From positions 1-46,716 of the forward strand of contig SLRC01000002.1 in assembly GCA_007131175.1 (NCBI GenBank): 46,716 nt of DNA, in the 5' to 3' direction. Made by a program: the position numbers and the translations under genes. Of the stretch, positions 26,508-37,757 are shown piece by piece. This DNA comes from Syntrophomonadaceae bacterium. Its GTDB lineage: Bacteria > Bacillota > Dethiobacteria > DTU022 > UBA8154. Within the stretch, counting starts at the first letter, position 1. The number at the start of each line of letters is the position of its first letter. The notes beneath the pieces are model-generated. The model did no database searches. It saw only the letters and a program-made list of their open reading frames with translations, and had not been told where the DNA came from.

Positions 26508-27782
26508 GTGCGCATTCTCGTTGTAGGTGGTGGCGGACGGGAGCATGCCCTGATCTGGCAATTGGCCAGGAGCCCGGGCGTGGAAAAAATATTCTGCGCT
26601 CCCGGGAACGGGGGTATTGCCTCCCTTGCCGAATGTGTTCCCATTGGCGCTGCAGATGTTAATGCACTATTGAATTTTGCCAGGAAACAGCAGGTGGATC
26701 TGACAGTGGTGGGGCCGGAAGCACCCCTGGTGGATGGCATCGGGGATCGTTTTCGAGAAGCAAATATGCTTATCTTTGGCCCTGATAGCAGCGGTGCGCG
26801 AATTGAAGGGAGCAAAATCTGGGCAAAGCGGTTTATGGAGAAATACAACATTCCCAGTGCCGCTTATAAAGAATTTAGGGATCCCCGCATCGCACTTGAT
26901 TACCTGGAACAAGCAAATTACCCTACGGTGGTTAAAGCGGACGGGCTTGCGTCGGGAAAAGGAGTTGTGGTAGCAGAGAGCCAGACAGATGCAAAAAGAG
27001 CGGTACAGGAAATAATGATGGATAAGGTATTTGGCCGTGCCGGTGATTCCATAGTGATTGAAGATTGCCTGCAGGGAGAGGAACTTTCCCTTTTTGCCAT
27101 AACTGACGGGGATACTTTTATTATGCTTCCTTCAGCACAGGATCACAAAGCAGCATACGAAGGTGACTGGGGCCCGAATACGGGAGGCATGGGTGCCTAT
27201 TCTCCTGCAGGGATATTTACGCCAGAATTGGTTAAAGAGGCAGAAGATATTATATTCATGCCTGTCCTGAACGGGCTGCTGCAGGAAGGAATAAGGTTTC
27301 AGGGTGTGCTCTTTGCCGGTTGTATGCTTACCACAGCAGGATTGAAAGTGCTGGAATTCAATGTTCGTTTTGGTGATCCGGAGGCACAGGTTATTCTGCC
27401 ACGCCTCGCTTCTCCATTATTACCCCTGTTGCTTCACGCGGCCCGGGGCGAACTGAGGGATCTGGAAACGCCTCGCTGGTCCCCTGAAGCAGCCATATGC
27501 GTGGTTATGGCATCAGGAGGCTATCCCGGAAACTTTGAAACGGGAAAGTTAATTCTCGGCCTGGATTCCGCAGAAACGGAAAAAAAGGCCGTTGTTTTTC
27601 ATGCCGGCACAGCCCAAAAAGACAACCAAATCGTAACCAGCGGCGGCAGGGTCCTGGGGGTTACGGCCTGGGATGCGGACCTGAAAACAGCACAAAAACG
27701 TGCTTATCTCCTGGCGGAAACAATTAAATATGAAGGGGCGTATTTCCGCCGAGATATTGGGCACCGGGCCCTTTCGCGTTAG
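26508..27782 (+). CDS. purD: Phosphoribosylamine-glycine ligase
   Basis: A 424-residue ATP-grasp enzyme that joins phosphoribosylamine and glycine. The N-terminus reads MRILVVGGGGREHAL. ATP-grasp hallmarks are VKADGLASGKGVVVA, QDHKAAYEGDWGPNTGGMGAYSP and LEFNVRFGDPEAQ. GTG 26508, 8 nt after AGGAGG, is the likely start; the earlier GTG at 26499 lies inside the ribosome binding site. It is the last purine gene; ligA follows after 50 nt. Confidence 0.96.
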   Translation: MRILVVGGGGREHALIWQLARSPGVEKIFCAPGNGGIASLAECVPIGAADVNALLNFARKQQVDLTVVGPEAPLVDGIGDRFREANMLIFGPDSSGARIEGSKIWAKRFMEKYNIPSAAYKEFRDPRIALDYLEQANYPTVVKADGLASGKGVVVAESQTDAKRAVQEIMMDKVFGRAGDSIVIEDCLQGEELSLFAITDGDTFIMLPSAQDHKAAYEGDWGPNTGGMGAYSPAGIFTPELVKEAEDIIFMPVLNGLLQEGIRFQGVLFAGCMLTTAGLKVLEFNVRFGDPEAQVILPRLASPLLPLLLHAARGELRDLETPRWSPEAAICVVMASGGYPGNFETGKLILGLDSAETEKKAVVFHAGTAQKDNQIVTSGGRVLGVTAWDADLKTAQKRAYLLAETIKYEGAYFRRDIGHRALSR

Positions 27783-27826
27783 ATTTGTTATGTTTTGGAG
27801 CATAATATGTGGGGAAGGAGGCGTAA

Positions 27827-29827
<2,001 letters not shown>

Positions 29828-29886
29828 ATAACCCTCATTTACACGGGTACTTTAAGCCCTGGCAAACAAAGCTGTCCTTTAGGAAG

Positions 29887-30150
29887 TTAATGTCGCGGAT
29901 GTTCTTTTACCAGTTTTATCGCTTTGGTGATAGCGCCTACTACGTCTATATATTTTTGCATATCAAGCATATCTGCTTTGGCGTAGGACGCTCCCTTGGC
30001 TGTGACGACATAACGGGGAGGCAGGTTATTAAGGGCAAGTGCGGCAACATCGAGTCTACACTGTTCACAGTTACAAATACCTTCTTTTTTCAGAAACTCA
30101 GCCACATTATCTACAACTATTTCTTCAATAAGATTGCGCATCACAGGCAT
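29887..30150 (-). CDS. ComFB-family late competence protein
   Basis: An 87-residue small protein with the ComFB pattern: LIEEIVVDNVAEFL, a CNCEQCRLDVAALALNNLPPRYVV core (shown here in part) whose CxCxxC cysteines bind zinc in the family, and an acidic-to-basic tail. The Bacillus comFB gene lies in the comF operon; here it stands alone, antisense to its neighbours, between ligA and gatC. The start ATG at 30150 follows AGGAGG on the minus strand. The family name refers to sequence; a role in competence here is not shown. ComFB domains also bind cyclic dinucleotides in cyanobacteria. Confidence 0.85.
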   Translation of the reverse strand: MPVMRNLIEEIVVDNVAEFLKKEGICNCEQCRLDVAALALNNLPPRYVVTAKGASYAKADMLDMQKYIDVVGAITKAIKLVKEHPRH

Positions 30151-30242
30151 TTTAATCTCCTCCTTGGTTTGACCCGTATTTATCAGCTTGTATTCTACAT
30201 AGAAACGTCCATTCCTGCTAGATTTTACTGGGAGGTGAAAAA

Positions 30243-30536
30243 ATGAAGGTTAACAAAAAGGAAGTAGAACATGTGGCAGCACTGGCCCGCCTTACTTTTT
30301 CCCCAGAAGAATTGGAACTTTACACTGAACAATTCAATGATATACTGGAGTATATCAACAGGCTAAATGAGGTGGATTTGGAAAATGTTGAACCGACAAG
30401 CCACGTTCAGCCCTTGAAAAATGTGCTACGGGAAGATTGTGTCGTGACCAGTGATGAGGAGCTCCGCCAGTCTGTCTTACAGGAAGCGCCTGAAGTGGAA
30501 CATGGGTTTTTCAAGGTTCCAACAATAATTGACTGA
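30243..30536 (+). CDS. gatC: Asp/Glu-tRNA(Asn/Gln) amidotransferase subunit C
   Basis: A 97-residue subunit that wraps around GatA and GatB and stabilises the complex. It has VEHVAALARLTFSPEELE, the acidic linker VEPTSHVQPL, VLREDCV and the terminal EHGFFKVPTIID. The ATG follows GGGAGG. It heads the canonical gatC-gatA-gatB operon. The closest relative in the window is the second gatC at 43212. Confidence 0.95.
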   Translation: MKVNKKEVEHVAALARLTFSPEELELYTEQFNDILEYINRLNEVDLENVEPTSHVQPLKNVLREDCVVTSDEELRQSVLQEAPEVEHGFFKVPTIID

Positions 30537-30601
30537 AGTATTAAGAAATGCTGATTTTAGAATCTGCGATTGTGAATGAAGGGAAGATCGGGGGAATATA
30601 T

Positions 30602-32080
30602 TTGAAACTTTACGAGATGACAGCTTATGAAGCGGCACAGTGCCTTAAGCGCGGCGAAATTAGCTCACAACAGCTTGTTAAGGCTGTTTATGAGAGGATT
30701 AACAGTGTGGAGCCCGTAATTGGCGGATATATTACGGTACTGGACCAGGAGAGGGTCCTTGCTGAGGCCCACCGAGCAGATGAACTTTTGCAAAAAGGGC
30801 AGGCCCATTCACCCCTTGCGGGCATCCCCATGGCTTTAAAAGATAATATTTGCACCAATGGTATCCCCACCACCTGTGCATCCCGTATCCTTTCAGGTTA
30901 CTGTCCTCCGTACGATGCGTTTGTAACGGCAAGGCTGAAAGATGCTGGGGCAATCCTCATGGGGAAAACTAATATGGATGAATTTGCCATGGGTTCCTCC
31001 ACAGAAAATTCCGCCTTTCACACCACGGTAAACCCATGGGACAGGGATAGGGTTCCGGGGGGATCAAGCGGAGGTTCGGCTGCAGTGGTTGCAGCGGGAG
31101 AAGCATTTTTTGCCCTGGGCTCGGATACAGGCGGTTCGATTCGCCAGCCCGCTTCCCTTTGTGGTGTGGTTGGCCTTAAACCAACTTACGGAAATGTTTC
31201 CCGCTATGGGCTAATAGCTTTTGCTTCATCGCTGGACCAAATTGGTCCCTTAACCAGGGATGTACGGGATGCTGCATTCGTCCTCGATATTATTGCCGGT
31301 CATGATAAGCAGGATTCCACCTCTGTCCCCGGGAAAAAGGAGCACTACGTCAGTTTTCTGGGCAAAGAAGTGAGAGGGATGAAAGTTGCATTACCCATGG
31401 AATGTTTCGGGGAAGGGCTTAAAAATGAAATTAAGGATGTGGTTATGCAGGCCGTGGAAAAGTGTGCTACAGTGGGAGTTCATTTTTCCGAGGCATCTGC
31501 GCCCAGTACCAAGTATGCTTTACCTGCATACTACCTGGTGGCTCCCGCTGAGGCATCTTCAAATCTGGCCCGTTATGACGGGGTCCAGTATGGATTAAGC
31601 GTCCGCGATGCAGAGAACCTCCTTGCTCTGTACTGGTCAACGCGAAAACAGGGTTTTGGCCCTGAGGTAAAAAGGAGGATCATGCTGGGAACTTACGCCC
31701 TTAGCTCCGGTTATTATGACGCTTATTATTTGAAAGCACTGAAAATGCGCACACTGATCCGGGAAGAATTCGCTAAAATATTCAAGGACCATGATTTTAT
31801 CGTTACTCCCACTTCGCCAACGGTGGCTTTTAAAATAGGGGAACAGAAGGATGATCCCCTCACCATGTATTTAAACGACATCTATACCATAACCGCTAAC
31901 CTTTCCGGGCTTCCGGCCATCTCCATTCCTTGCGGCTTTGTTGAAGGAATGCCGGTGGGATTGCAGGTAATTGGCCGGCCATTTGACGAAGGGCGGATGC
32001 TCCAGTTTTGTTATTGCCTGGAGGGTCTCCTTGGAATCAAAGGATGCATGGCGACTATTAATGTAAAGGAGGGAAAATAG
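30602..32080 (+). CDS. gatA: Asp/Glu-tRNA amidotransferase subunit A (active glutaminase)
   Basis: A 492-residue amidase-signature enzyme that hydrolyses glutamine and channels ammonia to GatB. It carries the catalytic triad: Lys80 in MALKDN, cis-Ser155 in GGSSGGS and nucleophile Ser179 in DTGGSIRQP. The substrate-binding KRRIMLGT arginine region and LNDIYTITANLSG aspartate are also intact. The open frame begins at ATG 30548, but TTG 30602 gives the family N-terminus MKLYEMTAYE; the ribosome binding site is weak either way. It is followed without a gap by gatB. Confidence 0.95.
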   Translation: MKLYEMTAYEAAQCLKRGEISSQQLVKAVYERINSVEPVIGGYITVLDQERVLAEAHRADELLQKGQAHSPLAGIPMALKDNICTNGIPTTCASRILSGYCPPYDAFVTARLKDAGAILMGKTNMDEFAMGSSTENSAFHTTVNPWDRDRVPGGSSGGSAAVVAAGEAFFALGSDTGGSIRQPASLCGVVGLKPTYGNVSRYGLIAFASSLDQIGPLTRDVRDAAFVLDIIAGHDKQDSTSVPGKKEHYVSFLGKEVRGMKVALPMECFGEGLKNEIKDVVMQAVEKCATVGVHFSEASAPSTKYALPAYYLVAPAEASSNLARYDGVQYGLSVRDAENLLALYWSTRKQGFGPEVKRRIMLGTYALSSGYYDAYYLKALKMRTLIREEFAKIFKDHDFIVTPTSPTVAFKIGEQKDDPLTMYLNDIYTITANLSGLPAISIPCGFVEGMPVGLQVIGRPFDEGRMLQFCYCLEGLLGIKGCMATINVKEGK

Positions 32081-33519
32081 TGCCAGGTGCATATGAAGTC
32101 GTAATTGGTTTGGAAGTACACGTGGAATTACATACGGCCAGCAAAATATTCTGCTCCTGTCCCAACAGGTTCGGCAGTGTGCCCAATACGAACATTTGCC
32201 CCGTTTGCCTCGGGCTGCCCGGCACCCTGCCCGTATTTAACAAAAAAGCACTGGAATTGTCGCTGCGGGCTGCCCTTGCCCTAAATTGCAAAGTCAATTC
32301 TTTTAGTCGTTTTGCCCGTAAGAATTATTTCTACCCCGATCTGCCCAAAGCTTACCAGATTTCCCAGTATGAATATCCCCTAGGGGGGATTGGATCCCTT
32401 GATATTTTCAAAGACGGTGAACTGGTGCGCACGGTTACGATTGAGCGTTTACATCTGGAAGAGGATGCGGGCAAGTTACTCCATGATGAAGAGCATGCAT
32501 CATCTTACGTGGATTATAATCGCTGTGGTGTTCCCCTGATTGAAATAGTTACCGCCCCGGATCTCCGGTCTTCAGAAGAAGCACGCCTTTTCCTGGAAAC
32601 CTTGCGACGAACTTTACTCTATACGGAAATATCAGACTGCAAAATGGAAGAAGGAAGCATGCGCTGCGATGCTAATATCTCCCTCAGGCCCAAGGGATCG
32701 GAAGTTTTAGGACAAAAAGTAGAAATAAAAAACATGAATTCTTTCAAAGCCGTACAACGGGGACTGGAACATGAAGTAATGCGGCAAACAAAAATCCTGG
32801 ATAAAGGTGGACGTATTTCCCAGGAGACACGGCGCTGGCACGAGGATAAAGGTGTGACCAGCGAGATGCGCAGCAAGGAAAAAGAGCAGGACTACCGCTA
32901 CTTCCCCGAGCCCGATCTTCCACCCATAGTTGTGGATGATACAATGCTAAAAAAAATCAGGGCTGCTCTACCTGAATTGCCCGTAACTCGCTATCGGCGA
33001 TTAATGAACAATTATGGCCTTTCGGCTTACCAGGCGGAAATAATCACGTCCGAGCAAAGCCTTGCTGATTTTTTTGAAGAGACATTACAAAACTACACTC
33101 AACCCCAAAAAGTGGCCAACTGGTTACTTGGAGATGTATTAAAAATAATCAATGTGGTGGCAAAAGAGATCAATAAAACCCTTTTTACCCCCGCCCACTT
33201 GGCGGAGCTCCTTGATCTGGTTGACGAAGGTCAGATTAGCGGACCCACAGCCAAAGAGATCCTTGAAGATTGTTTTAAAAATGGCAAAATGCCTGCAGTT
33301 ATTATGGTGGAAAAAGGGTTGGGACAAATCAGCGATACTGAAGAACTGGAGCGGGTCGTGGCTAAGGTCCTGGAAGAAAACAAGGCGGCTGTACAGGATT
33401 ATGAGGGAGGAAACAAAAAAGTTATCGCTTTTTTGATGGGTAACGTAATGAAGATTACTGGCGGTAAGGCCAACCCCCAAATGGTCACTGCCCTGCTAAA
33501 GAAAAAATTGGACAAATAA
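32080..33519 (+). CDS. gatB: Asp/Glu-tRNA amidotransferase subunit B
   Basis: A 479-residue subunit that activates the Asp/Glu side chain on misacylated tRNA with ATP and transfers ammonia. It shows GLEVHVELHTASKIFC, zinc-type cysteines (FCSC...CPVC), HLEEDAGK, MEEGSMRCDAN, IKNMNSF and the kinase loop MRSKEKEQDYRYFPEPD. The C-terminal YqeY-like tail binds tRNA. GTG start overlapping the gatA stop. With gatC and gatA it should make Asn-tRNA and/or Gln-tRNA. Confidence 0.97.
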   Translation: MPGAYEVVIGLEVHVELHTASKIFCSCPNRFGSVPNTNICPVCLGLPGTLPVFNKKALELSLRAALALNCKVNSFSRFARKNYFYPDLPKAYQISQYEYPLGGIGSLDIFKDGELVRTVTIERLHLEEDAGKLLHDEEHASSYVDYNRCGVPLIEIVTAPDLRSSEEARLFLETLRRTLLYTEISDCKMEEGSMRCDANISLRPKGSEVLGQKVEIKNMNSFKAVQRGLEHEVMRQTKILDKGGRISQETRRWHEDKGVTSEMRSKEKEQDYRYFPEPDLPPIVVDDTMLKKIRAALPELPVTRYRRLMNNYGLSAYQAEIITSEQSLADFFEETLQNYTQPQKVANWLLGDVLKIINVVAKEINKTLFTPAHLAELLDLVDEGQISGPTAKEILEDCFKNGKMPAVIMVEKGLGQISDTEELERVVAKVLEENKAAVQDYEGGNKKVIAFLMGNVMKITGGKANPQMVTALLKKKLDK

Positions 33520-33629
33520 ACTGGCAAGTTGCTTACTGTTGTAAAATGGGCAGCGTCAGCATCTGTTAAGTCAATTCCCGGCCCGCCCCTAATATATTTA
33601 TATCACTGCCGAACGGCCTAAGACACGCA

Positions 33630-33755
33630 GTGGAAAGATTATGCTACGCCTGGCTGCGCGCTATCTCTGAAGGTCGTACCCTCGGGGATACAAGTACACT
33701 ACTGGATGCAGACGTGATAGACCATATTAAACGGTATTATGAAAGGGAAGGATAG
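33630..33755 (+). CDS. Possible short ORF or gene remnant before nth
   Basis: A GTG-initiated frame of 41 codons encodes a charged peptide with GRTLGDTSTLLDADVIDHI and a YYEREG end. The frame is open back to 33570 but no ATG and no ribosome binding site is visible, so it could be the tail of a lost gene. It overlaps the earliest possible start of nth. I do not recognise it. Confidence 0.2.
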   Translation: MERLCYAWLRAISEGRTLGDTSTLLDADVIDHIKRYYEREG

Positions 33756-33783
33756 AAGAAAGCTAAAAAAGGGAAATGTGGGG

Positions 33784-34491
33784 ATGATAAGCCTGAAAAA
33801 AAATGGCATTCAAGAACAGACAAAGCCGGACATTAAGGAAATACTGCATCTCCTTGAAGAGAGCTATCCTCAGGTGCAAACGTCGCTTCACTTCCATACC
33901 ACATTCGAACTGCTGCTAGCGGTAATCCTTTCTGCCCAGACCACGGATCTCCAGGTGAATAGGATCACGGCCGAACTGTTCCCACTCATAAAAAATGGCC
34001 CCGGGAGTGTTTTGGAGATGGGTCGGGAACGCCTTGAAACAGTGATTCAGAGTTGTGGTCTTTACCGTCAGAAAAGCCGTCAGATTATGGATACTTGCCA
34101 CATGCTGCTGGAGCAATACAAAGGAGAAGTACCCCGGACCCGTGAAGAGCTCATGCGTCTGCCCGGGGTAGGGCGGAAGACAGCTAATATAATTTTAAGT
34201 ACCGCTTTTAACATACCTGCTTTTGGTGTAGATACACATGTAAAGCGTGTCAGTGGCAGACTGGGACTGACAGAGGGGAAAAATCCCAGGGCCATTGAAG
34301 ATGAACTGTGCAAAATTATTCCCCCTGCTGCATGGGCGGATACACACCATCGCCTCATTGCCCACGGCAGAAGTATTTGCCGGGCCCATAATCCCATATG
34401 CGTAGAATGCCCGCTTACAGCTAACTGCTTTTTTTATAAAAGTAAAAAGGAAGAAAAGAGGAATATTAAAACGCAAACAGAATATTCATAG
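33784..34491 (+). CDS. nth: Endonuclease III
   Basis: A 235-residue DNA glycosylase/AP lyase that removes oxidised pyrimidines. The helix-hairpin-helix LPGVGRKTANI holds the catalytic Lys, VDTHVKR the catalytic Asp, and the [4Fe-4S] loop has C-x6-C-x2-C-x5-C (CRAHNPICVECPLTANC). The frame opens at 33739; ATG 33784 follows AAGGGA at about 10 nt and fits the family N-terminus better, though GTG 33778 is also possible. Its C-terminal tail is lysine-rich and variable. Confidence 0.93.
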   Translation: MISLKKNGIQEQTKPDIKEILHLLEESYPQVQTSLHFHTTFELLLAVILSAQTTDLQVNRITAELFPLIKNGPGSVLEMGRERLETVIQSCGLYRQKSRQIMDTCHMLLEQYKGEVPRTREELMRLPGVGRKTANIILSTAFNIPAFGVDTHVKRVSGRLGLTEGKNPRAIEDELCKIIPPAAWADTHHRLIAHGRSICRAHNPICVECPLTANCFFYKSKKEEKRNIKTQTEYS

Positions 34492-34536
34492 GGTCATTAT
34501 TTGCATGGTTCATAGAAATTTATTAGGAGGCATAAC

Positions 34537-36987
34537 ATGGAAGCGTATCGGCTTGAAGTGGATAAACTCTATAAGAAGTGCGATCCTGAAATTTTTGAAT
34601 TTGAAACTACTGAGGAAGTCCCCCCATTGGAAGGCATCCTCGGGCAGGAACGGGCTGTCCGGGCAACGGATTTCGGTTTGCGTATCAAGAGATTTGGTTA
34701 TAACATTTTTTTTACCGGCCATACGGGCACGGGTAAAATCAGCTATGCCCGCGAGGTCGTAGATGCAATGGCAGAAAATGAACCTGTGCCCGACGACTGG
34801 TGCTACCTTTATAACTTCAAAAATCCGGGTGAACCGCTGGCCCTTAACCTGCCAGCAGGGATGGGAAGCGATTTTTCCCGTGATATTGATAAATTGCTGG
34901 AGGAATTAAACGAGGTAATTCCAAAGGCGTTTAATACAGAAGAATACGAGCGGCAGAAGGCCTCTCTCTTTAAAAAATTTCAGGATAAACGCTCAGCACT
35001 CATGGAAGAGCTGAACAAGGTGGCTCAGGAAAATAACTTTATGCTCAAGCGGACCGGAACAGGGTATTTAACTCCCGTTCCCTTAAAAGAAGAAAAGGAG
35101 TTAAGCGAGGAGGAGTACAGCCAGCTCTCCCAGGAAGAACGGGAAGCGCTGGAGAAGAAGTCTACAGAGGTCCAACTCAAGTCCATGGAGATTGTGCGCA
35201 AGGTGCAAAATGAAGAGAAACGCCTCAAAGAAGAGTTCCGTGAACTTGAGCATAAAACGGGCTTAGATGCTCTAGGGCATATTATTGATGAGCTGAAAGA
35301 GAAATATAATAAATACCCCAAGGTGGAACACTACCTTGAATTGCTCAAGGAAGATGTGCTGGAACACCTCTCCGATTTCCGGGAGGATGAAGAGGAAAAA
35401 CAAATGCCTTTCCCCTGGATGAAACGGGAAACTACCGCCACCAAGTATGTGGTTAACCTGGTAATCGATAACAAGGACATGAAAGGCGCACCGGTAGTGA
35501 TAGAATCAAATCCCACTTATTATAATCTTGTGGGGCGTGTAGAATATGAAAATAAACTGGGGATGGTCTCTACTGACTTTACCATGATTAAAGGAGGTGC
35601 CTTCCACCGCGCCAACGGCGGCTATCTAATCCTGCAGGCCAAAGATCTGCTGCTTAACTTTCAGTCATGGGAAGCATTTAAGCGTATTTTGAAAACACAG
35701 GAACTGCGCATTGAAACCATCGCAGAGCAATATTCAATAATCCCCATGGCCACATTAAAGCCCGAACCCATACCCCTTAATATCAAAGTAATCATTATCG
35801 GTAATCCATACCTTTATCAAATTCTTTATCGCTATGACGATGACTTTCGCAAACTTTTTAAGATTAAAGCAGACTTCGATATTGTGATGGGCCGCTCCCT
35901 TGAGAATATGACGAAAATGGCGAATTTTATTTCCACCCACAGCAAGCGGGAAGGAGTGCGGCATTTTGACCGCAGCGGTGTGGCCCGCATGGTGGAATAC
36001 AGCTCACGCCTCGCCGAACATCAGGAAAAACTGTGTACCTGTTTTAACGATATTGTGGAACTCCTTTGTGAAGCAGATGCGTGGGCGGAGATTGAGAATG
36101 AGGAAATTGTAGGTGCTAAACAGGTGGACCGGGCAATAAAGGAAAAGGTTTTCCGCTCAGACAAGTATGAAAAGAAACTGCTGGAGTTAGTGGAAGAAGG
36201 GCAGTTGCTCTTTGATTTCAGTGGAAAAAAGGTGGGACAGGTCAATGGGCTGGCCATCCTGGATATAGGTGACTTTGTTTTCGGCAGGCCATCCCGCATT
36301 ACTGCATCCACTTATTTAGGGCGGCGTGGTATTGTTAATATTGAAAGGGAAAGCAAGATGAGCGGTCGCATTCATGACAAGGGTGTGCTGATCATCAGTG
36401 GTTATCTCGGTCATAAATACGCCCAGGAAATCCCCCTGACAATTTCTGCCAGCCTTTGTTTTGAACAGTCTTATAATGGGGTGGAGGGGGACAGCGCCTC
36501 CAGTGCTGAATTGTATGCCCTTCTTTCCAGCATATCCGAAATCCCCCTGAAGCAGGGTATCGCCGTAACCGGCTCTGTCAACCAAAAAGGAGAGATTCAG
36601 CCTGTGGGGGGGATAACCCGCAAAATTGAAGGTTTTTTTGCTGCTTGCAAAATTGACGGACTCACAGGTGACCAGGGTGTGCTCATCCCCCATCAAAATC
36701 AGGCAAATCTCATGCTTGAGGAAGAAGTCCTGGAGGCGGTGCGGGAAGGAAAGTTCCATATCTATGCAGTGAAGTCCGTTGAAGAAGGGATGGAAATTCT
36801 TACCGGGGTTCCGGCAGGACAGCGGGGGGAAGACGGCAGCTACCCGGAAGGAACAATCAATTACCTGGTGAAAGATAAGCTCAAAGAATATAGCGATTTA
36901 CTGGAAAAACAAGACCGGGAAACGGATAAAGATACGAACAGGGAGCCACCGGAGAAAAATACGGACAAGGAGCCGGAAAAGGAATAA
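34537..36987 (+). CDS. Lon-family (LonB-like) ATP-dependent protease
   Basis: An 816-residue AAA+ serine protease of the Lon-related type (AAA_32 plus Lon_C). The Walker A loop is GHTGTGKI, residues 61-67, with Ile instead of Thr/Ser after the lysine; variation here is common in this subfamily. A long charged coiled-coil insertion spans about residues 125-290. The protease domain has the Ser-Lys dyad: Ser655 in GDSASSAE and Lys696 in GGITRKIEG. The C-terminus ends in a low-complexity Glu/Lys/Pro tail. The ATG follows TAGGAGG. It degrades misfolded or regulatory proteins; the particular targets are unknown. Confidence 0.9.
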   Translation: MEAYRLEVDKLYKKCDPEIFEFETTEEVPPLEGILGQERAVRATDFGLRIKRFGYNIFFTGHTGTGKISYAREVVDAMAENEPVPDDWCYLYNFKNPGEPLALNLPAGMGSDFSRDIDKLLEELNEVIPKAFNTEEYERQKASLFKKFQDKRSALMEELNKVAQENNFMLKRTGTGYLTPVPLKEEKELSEEEYSQLSQEEREALEKKSTEVQLKSMEIVRKVQNEEKRLKEEFRELEHKTGLDALGHIIDELKEKYNKYPKVEHYLELLKEDVLEHLSDFREDEEEKQMPFPWMKRETTATKYVVNLVIDNKDMKGAPVVIESNPTYYNLVGRVEYENKLGMVSTDFTMIKGGAFHRANGGYLILQAKDLLLNFQSWEAFKRILKTQELRIETIAEQYSIIPMATLKPEPIPLNIKVIIIGNPYLYQILYRYDDDFRKLFKIKADFDIVMGRSLENMTKMANFISTHSKREGVRHFDRSGVARMVEYSSRLAEHQEKLCTCFNDIVELLCEADAWAEIENEEIVGAKQVDRAIKEKVFRSDKYEKKLLELVEEGQLLFDFSGKKVGQVNGLAILDIGDFVFGRPSRITASTYLGRRGIVNIERESKMSGRIHDKGVLIISGYLGHKYAQEIPLTISASLCFEQSYNGVEGDSASSAELYALLSSISEIPLKQGIAVTGSVNQKGEIQPVGGITRKIEGFFAACKIDGLTGDQGVLIPHQNQANLMLEEEVLEAVREGKFHIYAVKSVEEGMEILTGVPAGQRGEDGSYPEGTINYLVKDKLKEYSDLLEKQDRETDKDTNREPPEKNTDKEPEKE

Positions 36988-37743
36988 ATGGAAGCGTACA
37001 GCGGACTGGCCCGGGTCTATGATTACCTTTTGTCAGGCGTGGATTACGATGAATGGGCCGATTACCTGGAAGAATTGTTTATACACTTTAATGTATACCC
37101 ACGGCAGTGTATTATGGACCTTGCCTGTGGAACAGGTAACTCCACCTTGCCTTGGTCCCGGCGTGGCTATAGGGTATGTGGAGTGGATATTTCAGAAGAG
37201 ATGCTTGCAGTGGCCCGGGATAAAACCCGGGCCAGCAACCTGCAGGCCCGCTTTTTTAAGCAGGATCTGCGCTGCATAAATCTTCCGGGACAAGCTGATG
37301 TGGCTGTTCTCTACCAGGACGGACTCAATTACCTCTTAAGCGCAAACGAATTGCGCCAGGCTTTCACCAGCATCCGTACGTGCCTTCGCCCGGGAGGGTT
37401 TTTTATTTTTAACCTCAACATGGTGGAATTTCTTCCAACGGGGCCAACCCCCCAGGTATCCTACCTCGATGAACAGCAAATGACCCTAATCTGGGAGAGC
37501 AGCTATACAAATGAGGAAAGGGTCTGGCAGATCAATTTAATAGCATTTTTGCAAGAAACCGGAAATAAATACATCAAAGTCGAGGAAGTGCACCGGGAAC
37601 GCTCCCATTCCCGGGAGGAACTGGAGCCCTTGTTTAAGCAAACTGGTTGGCACATGCGGGCCTGCCTCAAAGCTTTTGCCATGGAAGAACCTGCACCAGG
37701 TGAAAGGAACATATTTTATGTCATTCAACGGGATGACATTTAG
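36988..37743 (+). CDS. Class I SAM-dependent methyltransferase
   Basis: A 251-residue protein with the SAM-binding motif I MDLACGTGNSTLPW, motif II GVDISEEMLAVAR and post-motif region LRPGGFFIFNLNM. It fits the clostridial methyltransferase family often located beside Lon and TrmL-type genes. The ATG directly follows the stop of the Lon gene, so translation is coupled. The substrate is unknown; a small-molecule or tRNA/rRNA target is possible. Confidence 0.85.
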   Translation: MEAYSGLARVYDYLLSGVDYDEWADYLEELFIHFNVYPRQCIMDLACGTGNSTLPWSRRGYRVCGVDISEEMLAVARDKTRASNLQARFFKQDLRCINLPGQADVAVLYQDGLNYLLSANELRQAFTSIRTCLRPGGFFIFNLNMVEFLPTGPTPQVSYLDEQQMTLIWESSYTNEERVWQINLIAFLQETGNKYIKVEEVHRERSHSREELEPLFKQTGWHMRACLKAFAMEEPAPGERNIFYVIQRDDI

Positions 37744-37757
37744 CAGGAGGGTACTAT

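Noticed and set aside
30151-30242. T-box leader before gatCAB
   Set aside because: No specifier loop or conserved T-box sequence is visible in the 92-base gap.
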